Assembly: GCA_032595675.1 (NCBI GenBank) | Contig: JAVQMD010000001.1 | Location: forward strand, 558,001-622,000 | Direction of reading: 5' to 3' | DNA from: Candidatus Electrothrix rattekaaiensis | GTDB taxonomy: Bacteria; Desulfobacterota; Desulfobulbia; Desulfobulbales; Desulfobulbaceae | Length of the DNA: 64,000 nucleotides | Shown here: in pieces, positions 18,712-27,641 of the stretch | Numbering within the stretch: the first letter of the stretch is position 1 | Layout of the letters: each line of letters starts with the position of its first letter | Notes under the pieces: model-generated | Database searches by the model: none | The model's input: only the letters and a program-made list of their open reading frames with translations | Told to the model about the DNA's origin: nothing | Made by a program: the position numbers and the translations under genes

Positions 18712-18847
18712 CAATGGTTCGGTAATTAATTTTTAGTTCAATAATACCAATAGGTTACCTTGACGGAGCAAGTTTGTAAAGTGTGTATAATTTCAAACAG
18801 TTAACATTTAAAGGGTTTCCTGTACAAGAAAATTTACCGAACCATTG
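18712..18847. mobile_element. Possible MITE-like element with 14-bp inverted repeats
   Basis: CAATGGTTCGGTAA at 18712-18725 and its exact reverse complement at 18834-18847 bound a noncoding AT-rich stretch of about 136 bases; similarity extends a few bases further on each side. There is no transposase in the window. It could also be two halves of a regulatory or excision site. Confidence 0.45.
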
Positions 18848-18883
18848 ATTACTCATAATGAAAAAAAGTTTGATTGCGTGAAA

Positions 18884-19024
18884 ATGAAATGGGAAATTCA
18901 GCAAAAAATAGAAAAGGAGTGTGCAGGATTATCAGATAAAGAAGCACATAAGGCTCAAATGGAAAAAATATTGGAAAATGATATATTGGGAAGCTTCCTG
19001 GAGCAGATATATTCAACAAATTAA
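18884..19024 (+). CDS. Possible small protein (46 residues)
   Basis: Short frame from an ATG (18884) with no strong ribosome-binding site, encoding a Lys/Glu-rich helical peptide (MKWEIQQKIEKEC...). It lies just before the nuclease-like gene. It could be a small antitoxin or a remnant, or may not be expressed. Confidence 0.3.
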   Translation: MKWEIQQKIEKECAGLSDKEAHKAQMEKILENDILGSFLEQIYSTN

Positions 19025-19066
19025 GTGCTGGTAAATTTGGGAGATAAGAAAGAGGTGTAAATCGCC

Positions 19067-19666
19067 ATGCCGTACAGCAGCTTTAAATCAGTCGGTGAAG
19101 TAAGTCAGAAATTTGATATCGAAGTACGAGCCGAATCGTTTATACAAACAAAAGAAATTCAGGTGCTGGAATATATTTCTTCCCGTCTTGAAGAGAAGTT
19201 GCGAGAGGATGCCTATTTTGTTAACGAATTCGCTATCTGCGAACATATTATCAGCCAGATATTAGATGCGGTGTCGGAAAAACACAAACAGCTCCTTGTC
19301 TGGTCGCATGTTCCCTTTAATGTTGATCAGGAACAGAGTTTGGTCGGCGAGCCAGATTACCTGATTGCCCCGAAAACAAAGTACGGGGTGATGGCCGTTC
19401 CTCCTCTGTGTGTTATGGAGGCCAAACAGGAAAAATGGAACGAAGGCTGGGCACAGACTCTGGCGGAAATGTATGCCGCATCGTTACAGGGGGCGGAGAT
19501 TTGTTTTGGCGTCGTAACAACTGGTAAGGCCTGGGAATTCGGTAAGTTTGAGCACAATGTTTTTACTAAAGACCCGACGCAGATATCAGCCACGGAAAAT
19601 TTACAAAAAATTCTTGAGGTATTAAACTGGCTGTTCAGCCAAGCCGATACCCGTAAGCACAATTAA
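19067..19666 (+). CDS. Predicted PD-(D/E)XK nuclease-like protein
   Basis: 199 residues. The segment GEPDYLIAP, followed about 20 residues later by VMEAKQEKW and a downstream Gln (WAQTLAEM), matches the D...ExK...Q layout of the PD-(D/E)XK restriction-nuclease superfamily. A second protein of the same layout is encoded at 21771. Such genes often accompany toxin-antitoxin modules. Whether this one cleaves DNA is unknown. Between it and acsC is a short in-frame stretch (from ~19665) that looks like a coding remnant. Confidence 0.75.
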   Translation: MPYSSFKSVGEVSQKFDIEVRAESFIQTKEIQVLEYISSRLEEKLREDAYFVNEFAICEHIISQILDAVSEKHKQLLVWSHVPFNVDQEQSLVGEPDYLIAPKTKYGVMAVPPLCVMEAKQEKWNEGWAQTLAEMYAASLQGAEICFGVVTTGKAWEFGKFEHNVFTKDPTQISATENLQKILEVLNWLFSQADTRKHN

Positions 19667-19768
19667 AGAAATCGAAAAAGTACGTAAGAATAAATTGACA
19701 GCAACCGGGTGGACAGCAAAACGTATTCCCGGTGTTTTGATTCTGGTTTTTGAACAGGAGGATAGATA

Positions 19769-21118
19769 ATGGCGTTAACCGGTATACAGATACTCAAGAT
19801 GCTGCCCAAGAAGAATTGCGGCGAGTGCGACATACCTACTTGTCTCGCCTTTGCCATGAAAGTGGCTGCCGGGCAGGCCGAAATAGAAGCATGTCCTTAT
19901 GTAAGTGATGAGGCAAAGGCTACCATCGGCGAGGCTTCGGCTCCTCCGATTCGTACCATCAAAATCGGTGCCGGTGATGCGCAGTTCACCGCAGGCGGTG
20001 AAACCTGTCAATTCCGGCATGAGAAGCGGTTTGAGAATCAGACCGGCTTGGCTGTTCTGATCGCGACAGACGAAGGTGTCGCCTCGATTGACGGCAAGAT
20101 TAAGCGGGCCAACGATTTTGAGTATGAGCGTGTCGGGGTTCTGATGCGTAATAATCTGGTCGCTATCAAGGATAAGGGCGGTATTTCTCTGGCCGATATG
20201 GCCAGGAAGGTTATGGAAGGTGCTCCTAAACAGGCTATCATTCTGATGAGTGATAATGTGGAGAGCCTCAAGGCTGGAGCCGAAGCCTGCGGTGACAATA
20301 AACCTCTGCTCTATGGTGCCACCGGCGAAAGCGTTGACGCGTTTGCCAGTCTTGCTCAAGAGACCGGTTGTGTTATCGGTGTGAAGGGGAAAAATCTGGA
20401 CGATTTGGTTGAGACTGCGGAGAAGCTGCTTGCCGCCGGAGTCAAGGATATGGTCATCGACACCGGTGCTCGGACCCTTAAAGGAGCCTTTGAGGATAAT
20501 GTTGTGGCTCGTCGTTCTGCGGTTAAGGATAAGTTCAAGCCCCTTGGTTTTCCGACTATCGCCTTTCCCTGTGAGATGTGTGATGATCTGATGATGGAGG
20601 CCATGATCGGCTCTGTTATGATCGCCAAGTACGCAGGCATCACCGTGTTCTCTGATCTTCAGGGAGATATACTGTTCCCGCTCCTGCTGGAGCAGCTAAA
20701 CATCTTTACTGATCCGCAGCGGCCAATGGTTGTGGCTGAGGATATCTACCCGGTCACCGGACCGGATGAGAATTCACCGGTACTGATTACCTGTAACTTT
20801 TCGCTCACCTACTTTATTGTGTCCGGTGAGATTGAAGGCTCCAAGGTACCCAGCTGGTTGCTGATCAAAGATACTGAAGGTCTGTCCGTGCTCACTGCTT
20901 GGGCTGCTGGTAAATTCGGTGCCGATCTGATTGCCATGTTTGTTAACAAGTCTGGAATTTTGGATAAAGTCAAACATCGTGAGCTGATCATTCCAGGTTA
21001 TCTGGCCACCATCAAGGGTGAGCTGGAAGAGGAGCTGCCTGACTGGACTATCACCATCGGTCCTCGTGAAGCCGGGCATCTTCCTGCCTTTCTCAAGGAA
21101 TGGAAACCGGCAGCATAA
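19769..21118 (+). CDS. acsC: Corrinoid iron-sulfur protein large subunit, CODH/ACS gamma
   Basis: 449 residues. The N-terminal Fe-S motif CGECDIPTC...ACPYV binds the [4Fe-4S] cluster that reductively activates the cobamide. The rest is the TIM-barrel and C-terminal corrinoid-binding region. It carries the methyl group from methyl-THF to AcsB, together with the AcsD domain encoded in the fusion at 12397. AACAGGAGG precedes the start. It is separated from acsB by inserted accessory genes. Confidence 0.96.
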   Translation: MALTGIQILKMLPKKNCGECDIPTCLAFAMKVAAGQAEIEACPYVSDEAKATIGEASAPPIRTIKIGAGDAQFTAGGETCQFRHEKRFENQTGLAVLIATDEGVASIDGKIKRANDFEYERVGVLMRNNLVAIKDKGGISLADMARKVMEGAPKQAIILMSDNVESLKAGAEACGDNKPLLYGATGESVDAFASLAQETGCVIGVKGKNLDDLVETAEKLLAAGVKDMVIDTGARTLKGAFEDNVVARRSAVKDKFKPLGFPTIAFPCEMCDDLMMEAMIGSVMIAKYAGITVFSDLQGDILFPLLLEQLNIFTDPQRPMVVAEDIYPVTGPDENSPVLITCNFSLTYFIVSGEIEGSKVPSWLLIKDTEGLSVLTAWAAGKFGADLIAMFVNKSGILDKVKHRELIIPGYLATIKGELEEELPDWTITIGPREAGHLPAFLKEWKPAA

Positions 21119-21152
21119 CTAGGGCTGACGGTGCAGTTTTGCTTTGTACAAG

Positions 21153-21186
21153 ACAGCCCTGTCGTCCAATCGGATGATGGGGCTGT
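21153..21186 (+). terminator. Stem-loop after acsC
   Basis: ACAGCCC/GGGCTGT 7-bp stem with partly paired inner bases, then TTTGG. A second hairpin GGTGCG-TTTA-CGCACC sits at 21206-21221. Together they probably end or attenuate the acsC transcript before the next accessory block. Confidence 0.55.
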
Positions 21187-21266
21187 TTGGTCTGGAGCCG
21201 TGCAGGGTGCGTTTACGCACCAATCATGTGCCATTGAAGTGTTAAATTTTAGAAGGAGATGTAGAT

Positions 21267-21497
21267 ATGGCCACGGAAGCAGCTGTTACAATTTCAAAAA
21301 TGCTTGAGACATTACCGGAGCATTTCACGGATCAAGTGGTTGAACACATAAGAGAATATATTGAAGAGCTGAAAGACGAGGCTCGCTGGAACAATTCATT
21401 TTCCAAAACTCAAGGTAAACTAGCAGCAGCAGCGAGGCAGGTACGTAGAGAAATTAAGGAAGGGAAATCAGCACCTTTAGATATTGAAGAATTATGA
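21267..21497 (+). CDS. Putative antitoxin of RelE/ParE-like module
   Basis: 76 residues, helical and charged, with a good AGAAGGAG ribosome-binding site. It overlaps the next gene by ATGA, the classic antitoxin-toxin arrangement. The family is not otherwise recognised. Confidence 0.78.
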   Translation: MATEAAVTISKMLETLPEHFTDQVVEHIREYIEELKDEARWNNSFSKTQGKLAAAARQVRREIKEGKSAPLDIEEL

Positions 21498-21757
21498 AGT
21501 CCGCAACTGTCCCGTCTTTTTGGAAACAGTACCGTAAGGTTGACCGGGACATCAGGGAGAGGACAAAGAAAGCATATCGATTATGGATTGATGCTCCGTT
21601 TCATCCGTCTCTACGTTTTAAATGCATTAACCAGAGTGAAAATATCTGGTCGGTGAGAGTGACGCTTGCCTACCGAGCACTTGGTGTTCTTGACGAAGAT
21701 ACTGTTACTTGGTTTTGGATTGGCAATCATGATAAATACGAGCAATTTTTTGGTTAA
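21494..21757 (+). CDS. Putative RelE/ParE-superfamily toxin
   Basis: 87 residues. The core (FKCINQSENIWSVRVTLAYR) followed by a W-I-G-N-H-D-K-Y strand is typical of RelE/HigB-type toxins. It is translationally coupled to the antitoxin by a 4-base overlap. Cellular target not predictable with certainty (mRNA on ribosomes is usual). Confidence 0.83.
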   Translation: MKSATVPSFWKQYRKVDRDIRERTKKAYRLWIDAPFHPSLRFKCINQSENIWSVRVTLAYRALGVLDEDTVTWFWIGNHDKYEQFFG

Positions 21758-21770
21758 TCATTAAAATGTC

Positions 21771-22391
21771 ATGAAAAAGTCCATCTTCAAAGAAGGTAAG
21801 AAATACACCTTCAGCGATTATTTCTATCTGCCCAACCCCGTTGAAGATATTGTTGCGGAGCTAGGATATTCATATTCTCTGGAAGTACTTCAGTTGCCCA
21901 CGTCTACAAGTTGCGACGTTGAATCTGTCAATAATTTAAAGCGCACCTATTATAACGTATTACCGAAGATATCTCTTAATTCAGAAACAGCCAAGCGCGA
22001 ATTTTTAATCGCACCTGTTCTCTTTGAATTAGCCAAAGAAACTGACTCAAAGATCAACGTAGAATATCCGATCGACGTAAGTGAGCTGTTAAGCGGGTAT
22101 TTGGACTATTTAATACGTTATAAACAGGAATTGATCGTTATTGAGGCGAAAAAAGGGGATATTGACAGAGGATTCAATCAGCTGGCCGCAGAACTGATCG
22201 CCTTAGATCAATACGAAGAGGAAGGCGGCAGTATATTGTATGGTGTTGTTACCATCGGTGAAATGTGGGTATTCAGCATGTTGGACAGAAAAAATAAGAA
22301 AATTATACGGGATATGCATAATTATACCATCCCTGAAGATGTCGAAGATATTTTTAGGATTCTTGTTGGTATTGTTGAATCATCCGTTTAA
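21771..22391 (+). CDS. Predicted PD-(D/E)XK nuclease-like protein
   Basis: 206 residues. GYLDYLIRY, then VIEAKKGD and a downstream Gln (FNQLAAEL), gives the D...ExK...Q pattern of the PD-(D/E)XK superfamily, the same layout as the protein encoded at 19067 though with little overall identity. It sits between two toxin-antitoxin pairs, 13 bases after a toxin gene. Its biochemical activity is unknown. Confidence 0.77.
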   Translation: MKKSIFKEGKKYTFSDYFYLPNPVEDIVAELGYSYSLEVLQLPTSTSCDVESVNNLKRTYYNVLPKISLNSETAKREFLIAPVLFELAKETDSKINVEYPIDVSELLSGYLDYLIRYKQELIVIEAKKGDIDRGFNQLAAELIALDQYEEEGGSILYGVVTIGEMWVFSMLDRKNKKIIRDMHNYTIPEDVEDIFRILVGIVESSV

Positions 22392-22430
22392 CAAGACCTG
22401 TGAATAATTCAGCTTAAGCGAGGGGTGACA

Positions 22431-22670
22431 ATGTCTCCTGTAACTGTTCCAGATAAATTGATAAACCAAATAGCCAAGATTGCAGGGCGGGTTTACCAAA
22501 CACCTGAAGAGTTTATATTTGAGCTTATTCAGGAGCGTATAGATCACGACAGTGCCTACAGCGAAACAACGTATCTCTCAAGATCAAAAGCGAATAAAAA
22601 AAGACTTAATAAAGCCGTAAAAGAGATTAAGTCCGGTAAATATGAAGCCCATGAACTGACCGATGATTAA
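22431..22670 (+). CDS. Putative YoeB-type antitoxin
   Basis: 79 residues from the ATG at 22431 behind GAGGGG; a GTG at 22425 is an alternative start. The N-terminus resembles a helix-turn-helix or ribbon-helix-helix DNA binder, with a charged C-terminal toxin-binding tail. It overlaps the YoeB toxin gene by 8 bases. Confidence 0.8.
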   Translation: MSPVTVPDKLINQIAKIAGRVYQTPEEFIFELIQERIDHDSAYSETTYLSRSKANKKRLNKAVKEIKSGKYEAHELTDD

Positions 22671-22920
22671 TTGGCATATTCAGGCATGGGAAGACTACCT
22701 TTATTGGCAGAAAAAAGATAAACGTATTCTCAAACGGATCAATGCGCTGATAAAAGATATAACAAGAGAACCTTTTACCGGAATCGGGAAGCCGGAGCCG
22801 CTAAAGCATAATTGGCGCGGGTTCTGGAGCAGACGCATCAACGATGAACACAGGCTTGTCTATACTGTTCAGGATGGAGATGTGATCATAGCGCAATGCC
22901 GGTATCATTATGATAAATAA
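22663..22920 (+). CDS. YoeB-family mRNA interferase toxin
   Basis: 85 residues with the full YoeB signature: W-E-D-Y-L-Y-W-Q near the N-terminus, PFTGIGKPEPLK in the middle, and WSRRINDEHRLVY before the C-terminal YHY. YoeB cleaves mRNA at the ribosomal A site. It lies only 33 bases upstream of hdrA, so readthrough from this module into hdrA is likely. Confidence 0.93.
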   Translation: MINWHIQAWEDYLYWQKKDKRILKRINALIKDITREPFTGIGKPEPLKHNWRGFWSRRINDEHRLVYTVQDGDVIIAQCRYHYDK

Positions 22921-22953
22921 TTTTTAACCAATCAATAAACACTGGAGATTGCA

Positions 22954-25900
22954 ATGGGAAAAGGAATGGAACACAGGGCCGGATCAGTGATGGTCGTGGG
23001 CGGAGGTATCGCCGGGATACAAGCCGCCCTTGACCTGACTGAACTTGGTTATTACGTCTACCTGCTGGAAAAAGCACCGGTTGTGGGCGGGGTTATGGCC
23101 CAGCTCGATAAAACCTTTCCGACCAATGATTGCTCTCTCTGAATACTTGCACCTAAGCTGGTAGAGGCCGGTCGGTCTCCAAATATAGAGATGATCACCA
23201 ATGCGGATCTTTTGGCATTGGACGGAAAACCGGGTGATTTTACCGTGAAAGTACGGAAACGCCCTCGTTATATTGATGCGGACAAGTGTACAGCCTGCGG
23301 GTTGTGTACCCAATACTGTCCCAAGCATCTTTCAGATGCGTACAATGAAGGACTGTCTCTGACCCGTCCTATTCATATCGATTATGCTCAGGCCGTGCCC
23401 GCGACCTATTATATTGATCCGTCGGCCTGTATGTCTGTGCAGCACGATACCTGCCAGATCTGCGTACCGGTCTGCCAGAGTCATGCTATTGACTTCAGCC
23501 AGCAGCCGGAAGAGGTTGATATCAAGGTCGGGGCAATGGTGCTGTCACCGGGCTTTGGCAGGATAGATGACGCCACGCTGGAAAAATATTCCTACGGCGA
23601 TCACCCGGACGTGGTGACCGCTGTTGAGTTTGAGCGGATGACCACAGCATCAGGTCCTTTCCTTGGTGAGGTGAAATGCTTCTCCAATGGTCGCCATCCT
23701 AAGCGCATGGCCTTTATCCAATGCGTGGGTTCCAGGGATCTGGGCTGCGATAACGGCTACTGCTCTTCGGTCTGCTGTATGTATGCGATCAAAGAAGCAA
23801 TGGTTGCCAAGGAGCATGACCCGGAAGTGGATATTACCATCTACTACATGGATATCCGTACCCAGGGCAAGGATTTTGATAAGGCCAGGGAACGGGCGGA
23901 AAACATGGGCGTGAAGTTTGTCCGGGCCAAGGTCGCCGGTGTGACTCCGTGGGAGAATAACCTTCGGTTGACGTATTCCACCTTGGACGGCAAGCATGAG
24001 TTCAAACCCTATGATATGGTGGTTCTTTCTGTGGGTCTGGAAGCACCCAAGGATGCCAAGGGTATTTCTGAGATTACCGGAATGGAGCTGAATCATTATG
24101 ATTTTGCTAAAACCGATACCTTTAACCCGCTGAAGACCAGCGTGGAAGGTGTGGTTGTGGCCGGGGCATTCCAAGGGCCCAAGGATATTCCTGAATCGGT
24201 TACCCAGGCATCGGCAACTGCCGGTATTGTGGCCGGGATGTTGGAAAAACAGCGTGGGCTGGGAATTGTTCACAAGTCCTACCCGGATGAAAAGCCGATG
24301 GACGAAGAGGTTCGCATCGGGGTCTTTGTCTGCCATTGCGGTATCAATATCGCCTCGGTGGTGGATGTCCGTAAGGTGGAAGATTCGGTCGAGGGCATGG
24401 AAGGGGTTGTGTATCATACCGATTCCCTCTATTCCTGTTCCGCCGATGCTGTCAAGACCTTAAAGGATCGGATTCTTGAGCATAACCTGAATCGGGTGGT
24501 TATTGCCGCCTGTTCGCCGCGAACCCATGAGCCGCTCTTTCAGGAAACGCTCAAGGATGCGGGCCTGAACCGTTGCCTGATCGAGATGGTCAATATTCGC
24601 GATCAATGTTCTTGGGTCCATGCTGGTGAGCCGGAAGCGGCCACGGATAAATCGCAGGATCTGGTGCGGATGGCTGTGGCCAAGGCCAGAGGAATGCGGC
24701 CTTTGCCGGAGCAGACCGTGCCGGTTACGCCCAAGGCCTTGATCATCGGAGCAGGCATTGCCGGGATGACTGTGGCGTTGAACTTGGCAGCGCAGGGTTT
24801 TGACTCTGTGCTGGTGGAAAAAAGCGAAAAGCTGGGCGGTAGCTTGGGCCTGCTGAATCATACCCTGGATACCCACGAGACTGCTTCGCATCTGCACAAG
24901 CTGGTGGCCGAGGTTGAGGCGAACGAGCATATTGATGTCCTGACCAAGGCCGAGCTGAAAGATTTTTCCGGCTTTATCGGTAATTTCTCCTCTGTGGTTG
25001 CGGAAGAAGGCGGTGCCGAGCATACGGTTGATCACGGTGTTGTGGTGCTGGCAACCGGTGGTCATGAGCATCGACCCGAGGGCTACCTGCTGGAAGAGAA
25101 TGATAAGGTGGTCACCCAGACCGAGCTGGAGCAGCAACTGGCCGGGGGCGGCAAAGCACCGGAGTCCATTATCATGGTCCAGTGTGCTGGCTCACGCGGA
25201 GATGATCTGAACTATTGTTCCAAGGTCTGCTGTAATCATGCGGTCAAGAATGCGCTCACGATTAAAGAGCTGAATCCTGCCTCACAGGTTATTGTTCTGT
25301 ATCGGGATATGCGGACCTACGGTTATGCCGAGGATGCCTATCGGGAGGCCCGACTCAAGGGTGTGATTTTTATCCCCTACGAGCTGGAGCAGAAACCGCA
25401 GGTCTCCGCATCGGCAAAGGGCAGAAAGCTGACTGTGAAGTTCTTTGATGCCCTGTTGCAGGAAGAGGTGGAAATGCATCCAGACATGGTAGCCCTTTCT
25501 GTGGGTATTGTTCCAGACGGTACTGAAGATCTGAGCAAGCTGCTCAAGGCCCCGCTTACCGATGATCGTTTTTTCTTGGAGGCCCATGTCAAATTGCGGC
25601 CTGTTGAACTGCCGGTTTCCGGTGTTTATGTCTGCGGTCTGGCTCATGGTCCGAAGCCGGTGGACGAGACCATTGCCCAAGCCCAGGCAGCTGCGGCCAA
25701 GGCAGCCATCCCGCTGGTCAAGGGTGCTGTCAGCATTGATCCGATTGTCTCTGTGGTGGAGCAGGAAAAATGTATTGGCTGCGGTATCTGTGCCAGCCTT
25801 TGTCCGTTTGGTTCCATTGAGATGATCAAGAAGGATAAAAAACGCAAGGCCCAGACCATTGCTGCATCCTGTAAGGCCTGCGGTATCTGCTCCAGCCATT

Positions 25901-26004
25901 GTCCGACCTTTGCTATCTCTATGGGTGGGTTCACCAATGAGCAGATCATGGATCAGATTGCTGCCTTTGGTAATGTGAAGGCGACAGAACTGGTCGAGGC
26001 ATAA
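22954..26004 (+). CDS. hdrA: HdrA-like heterodisulfide reductase subunit, selenocysteine-containing
   Basis: Reading through the in-frame UGA at 23140-23142 as selenocysteine (residue 63) gives a 1016-residue protein. The UGA sits in NDCSL-U-ILAPK, where most HdrA proteins have Cys, and homology continues without a shift on both sides. An N-terminal FAD motif ([10 protein letters not shown]) and ferredoxin-type clusters ([11 protein letters not shown] and a second set) form module one. A second FAD module ([10 protein letters not shown], ~residue 590) and a C-terminal ferredoxin pair ([22 protein letters not shown]) form module two. HdrA is the flavin electron-bifurcating subunit. With MvhD downstream and MetF encoded in the same region, it probably serves the methylene-THF reductase step; that is inference. 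Confidence 0.94.
23140..23179 (+). promoter_or_regulatory. UGA codon and predicted bacterial SECIS element in hdrA
   Basis: After the UGA at 23140, a 6-bp stem GAGGCC (23164-23169)/GGTCTC (23174-23179, one G-U pair) encloses a GGTC loop starting 28 bases past the UGA. A GG/GU-type apical loop at this distance is what SelB-binding bacterial SECIS elements look like. Confidence 0.7.
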
Positions 26005-26013
26005 CGGTATATC

Positions 26014-26041
26014 GTAGGGGCGGTTCGCGAACCGCCCTTAC
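26014..26041. repeat. Dispersed palindromic element, copy C (diverged)
   Basis: Palindrome GTAGGGGCGGTTC/GAACCGCCCTTAC around GC, between hdrA and mvhD. It shares the GTAGGGG arm with the other copies but has a different core. Confidence 0.8.
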
Positions 26042-26080
26042 AACCTGAGTTGAAAAAGCAACATCTACGCGAGGTGTTTT

Positions 26081-26680
26081 ATGAGCAACGATTTCAGTCC
26101 CAAAATTCTGGGTTTTTTATGTAACTGGTGCTGCTATGCAGCTGCCGACGCAGCCGGGGTTTCTCGGTTTCAGTATCCGCCCAACCTGCGCACCATCCGG
26201 GTGATGTGTACCGGTCGAGTTGACCCCGCCTTTATCCTGCGCGGTTTTATCGAAGGCGCGGACGGTATTTTTACTGGCGGCTGACAACACGGAGAATGTC
26301 ATTACCAGGTAGGTAATTACGATGCAATGGGTGTGGATGCGCTGGTCAGAAAGGTACTGGAAGACGTGGGTATCCGCAAAGAACGTTATGATTTACAATG
26401 GGCTTCAGCTGCTGAAGCACCGCGCTTTGTTCGACTGATCACCGATTTTACCGAGCGGATGAAGGAACTCGGTCCGTTGGGCGAGGCTGAGGGTCTGTCC
26501 AAAGAGGAGATCAAAGAACGGCTGGAAAAGGCGTTAGCTGTCGTCTCTGACCAGAAGGTCCGGGTCAGCTTTGGTAATGCCAGTAAGGCAGTGCGCAAGG
26601 ATGCGGTCTGGACACCGGAGCATATTGATGAGGTGGTCACCACCAAGATGGCTAAGTCTTTGGATAAGGCTTTGGCCTGA
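26081..26680 (+). CDS. mvhD: MvhD/FlpD-type electron-transfer protein, selenocysteine-containing
   Basis: 199 residues when the UGA at 26282-26284 is read as selenocysteine (residue 68). The sequence FTGG-U-QHGECHYQVGNY aligns with the MvhD motif GGC-x-x-G-x-CHY-x-x-GN, in which Cys is usual; the family likeness continues past the UGA (DALVRKVLEDVGI). The N-terminal CNWCCY motif and CTGRVDP are the other iron-sulfur ligands. MvhD passes electrons between HdrA and a hydrogenase, formate dehydrogenase or, here, probably methylene-THF reductase. It is in an operon with hdrA (76-base gap). Confidence 0.94.
26282..26317 (+). promoter_or_regulatory. UGA codon and predicted bacterial SECIS element in mvhD
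   Basis: Perfect 6-bp stem ATTACC (26301-26306)/GGTAAT (26312-26317) with loop AGGTA, starting 23 bases past the UGA. The GGU loop and the distance fit bacterial SECIS elements. The hdrA element has a similar GGU loop. Confidence 0.75.
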
Positions 26681-26736
26681 TTTTATCGGCGGGAAGATAA
26701 AAAGGCCGGCTTACACTGGTCGCTCTGATGCAATGA

Positions 26737-26774
26737 AAGCGATGTTGTCCCCTTGGGATTGCATCGCTTTTTTT
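26737..26774 (+). terminator. Intrinsic terminator of the CODH/ACS-hdrA-mvhD transcript
   Basis: 8-bp stem AAGCGATG/CATCGCTT with a 17-base loop, followed by a run of T. It lies 57 bases past the mvhD stop. Confidence 0.8.
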
Positions 26775-26861
26775 GTTTGTTGCCTCATCGCCTCCGGCGA
26801 GATCTATTCAAAATAAATCCTGTATTTCAGAGAGGTAATACTTCTTTCTATACCAAGGGTA

Positions 26862-26890
26862 TTGACAAAGGTACTGTATCTTGTGATAAT
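26862..26890 (+). promoter_or_regulatory. Predicted sigma70 promoter of the MazEF-like module
   Basis: Perfect TTGACA (26862-26867), a 17-base spacer, then GATAAT (26885-26890), 35 bases before the antitoxin start. Confidence 0.7.
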
Positions 26891-26924
26891 ATATTCTCTC
26901 AATAAACTCTGCAACGGAGGGTAT

Positions 26925-27182
26925 ATGCCAGGTGTAAAAACAGCAATTTCATTGGATGAAAATTTATTTAATGCCGTAAAAAAAATGGCTTGCGATTTGA
27001 ATATTTCCAGAAGCAGAGTGTTTACACTCGCATTGGTTGAATTTATGGAAAAGCGGGAGAATGAAAAATTGCTCGCTCAATTGAATAAAGCATATGAGGA
27101 TCAGCCTGCTGATGAAGAAAATAAAATTGTACAATCAATGCGTGCCTCACATAGGAAAATAAGCGAGCAGGAACCGTGGTGA
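26925..27182 (+). CDS. Putative MazE-like/ribbon-helix-helix antitoxin
   Basis: The start is the ATG at 26925 behind GGAGGG; an upstream in-frame start at 26862 lies inside the promoter. 85 residues. The N-terminal KTAISLDENLFNAVKKMA then SRSRVFTLAL is a ribbon-helix-helix DNA-binding pattern. The C-terminus is charged. It overlaps the MazF-like toxin gene. Confidence 0.85.
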   Translation: MPGVKTAISLDENLFNAVKKMACDLNISRSRVFTLALVEFMEKRENEKLLAQLNKAYEDQPADEENKIVQSMRASHRKISEQEPW

Positions 27183-27529
27183 TCCAACAGGGGGAAATCT
27201 ACTGGCTTGATTTAGGCGAACCGAGAGGCTCAGAACCGGGATTTCGTCATCCACATATAGTCATTCAAAATAACCTGTTCAACACGAGCCAAATAAATAC
27301 AGCGGTTGTCTGCTCCTTGACCTCAAATCTTCGCCGGATTGCGGCTCCCGGCAATGTTCTGCTCAATAAAGGCGAGGCCAATCTTCCTAAAAAAAGCGTG
27401 GTCAATATCTCGCAGATTTTCACAGTGAATAAAAGTGAATTGACGGAAAAAATCGGGCAGGTTTCCAAACAGCGATTCCTGGAAATATTTGAAGGAATAA
27501 GGTTGCTTGTTGAGCCAAGAGAAGTTTGA
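27176..27529 (+). CDS. MazF/PemK-family endoribonuclease toxin
   Basis: About 117 residues from a GTG start (27176, or GTG 27179), overlapping the antitoxin stop. The family pattern is clear: GEIYWLDLGEPRGSEPGFRHP then VIQN at the N-terminus, VVCSLTSNL in the core, and KKSVVNISQIFTVNK near the end. MazF toxins cut single-stranded mRNA at short sites. Confidence 0.92.
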   Translation: MVIQQGEIYWLDLGEPRGSEPGFRHPHIVIQNNLFNTSQINTAVVCSLTSNLRRIAAPGNVLLNKGEANLPKKSVVNISQIFTVNKSELTEKIGQVSKQRFLEIFEGIRLLVEPREV

Positions 27530-27641
27530 TCAATGTTGTTGGTTTTTTTATTGTTATAACGAAAAGTTCAGTTGATGCCTCTCGGTTGGGATACATCGCT
27601 TTTTATAAAAACGGCGCACTATTTTCATAAAGGACGAAAAA

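Noticed and set aside
19665-19768. Short coding stretch ahead of acsC
   Set aside because: About 34 codons without an ATG, running into the acsC ribosome-binding site; at most a gene remnant.
22954-23142. Truncated hdrA fragment (pseudogene or frameshift)
   Set aside because: The frame is unchanged across the UGA, the residue is a known Sec/Cys position, and a SECIS-like hairpin follows.
26081-26284. Broken mvhD in two pieces
   Set aside because: Same frame on both sides of the UGA with family motif intact; selenocysteine explains it.
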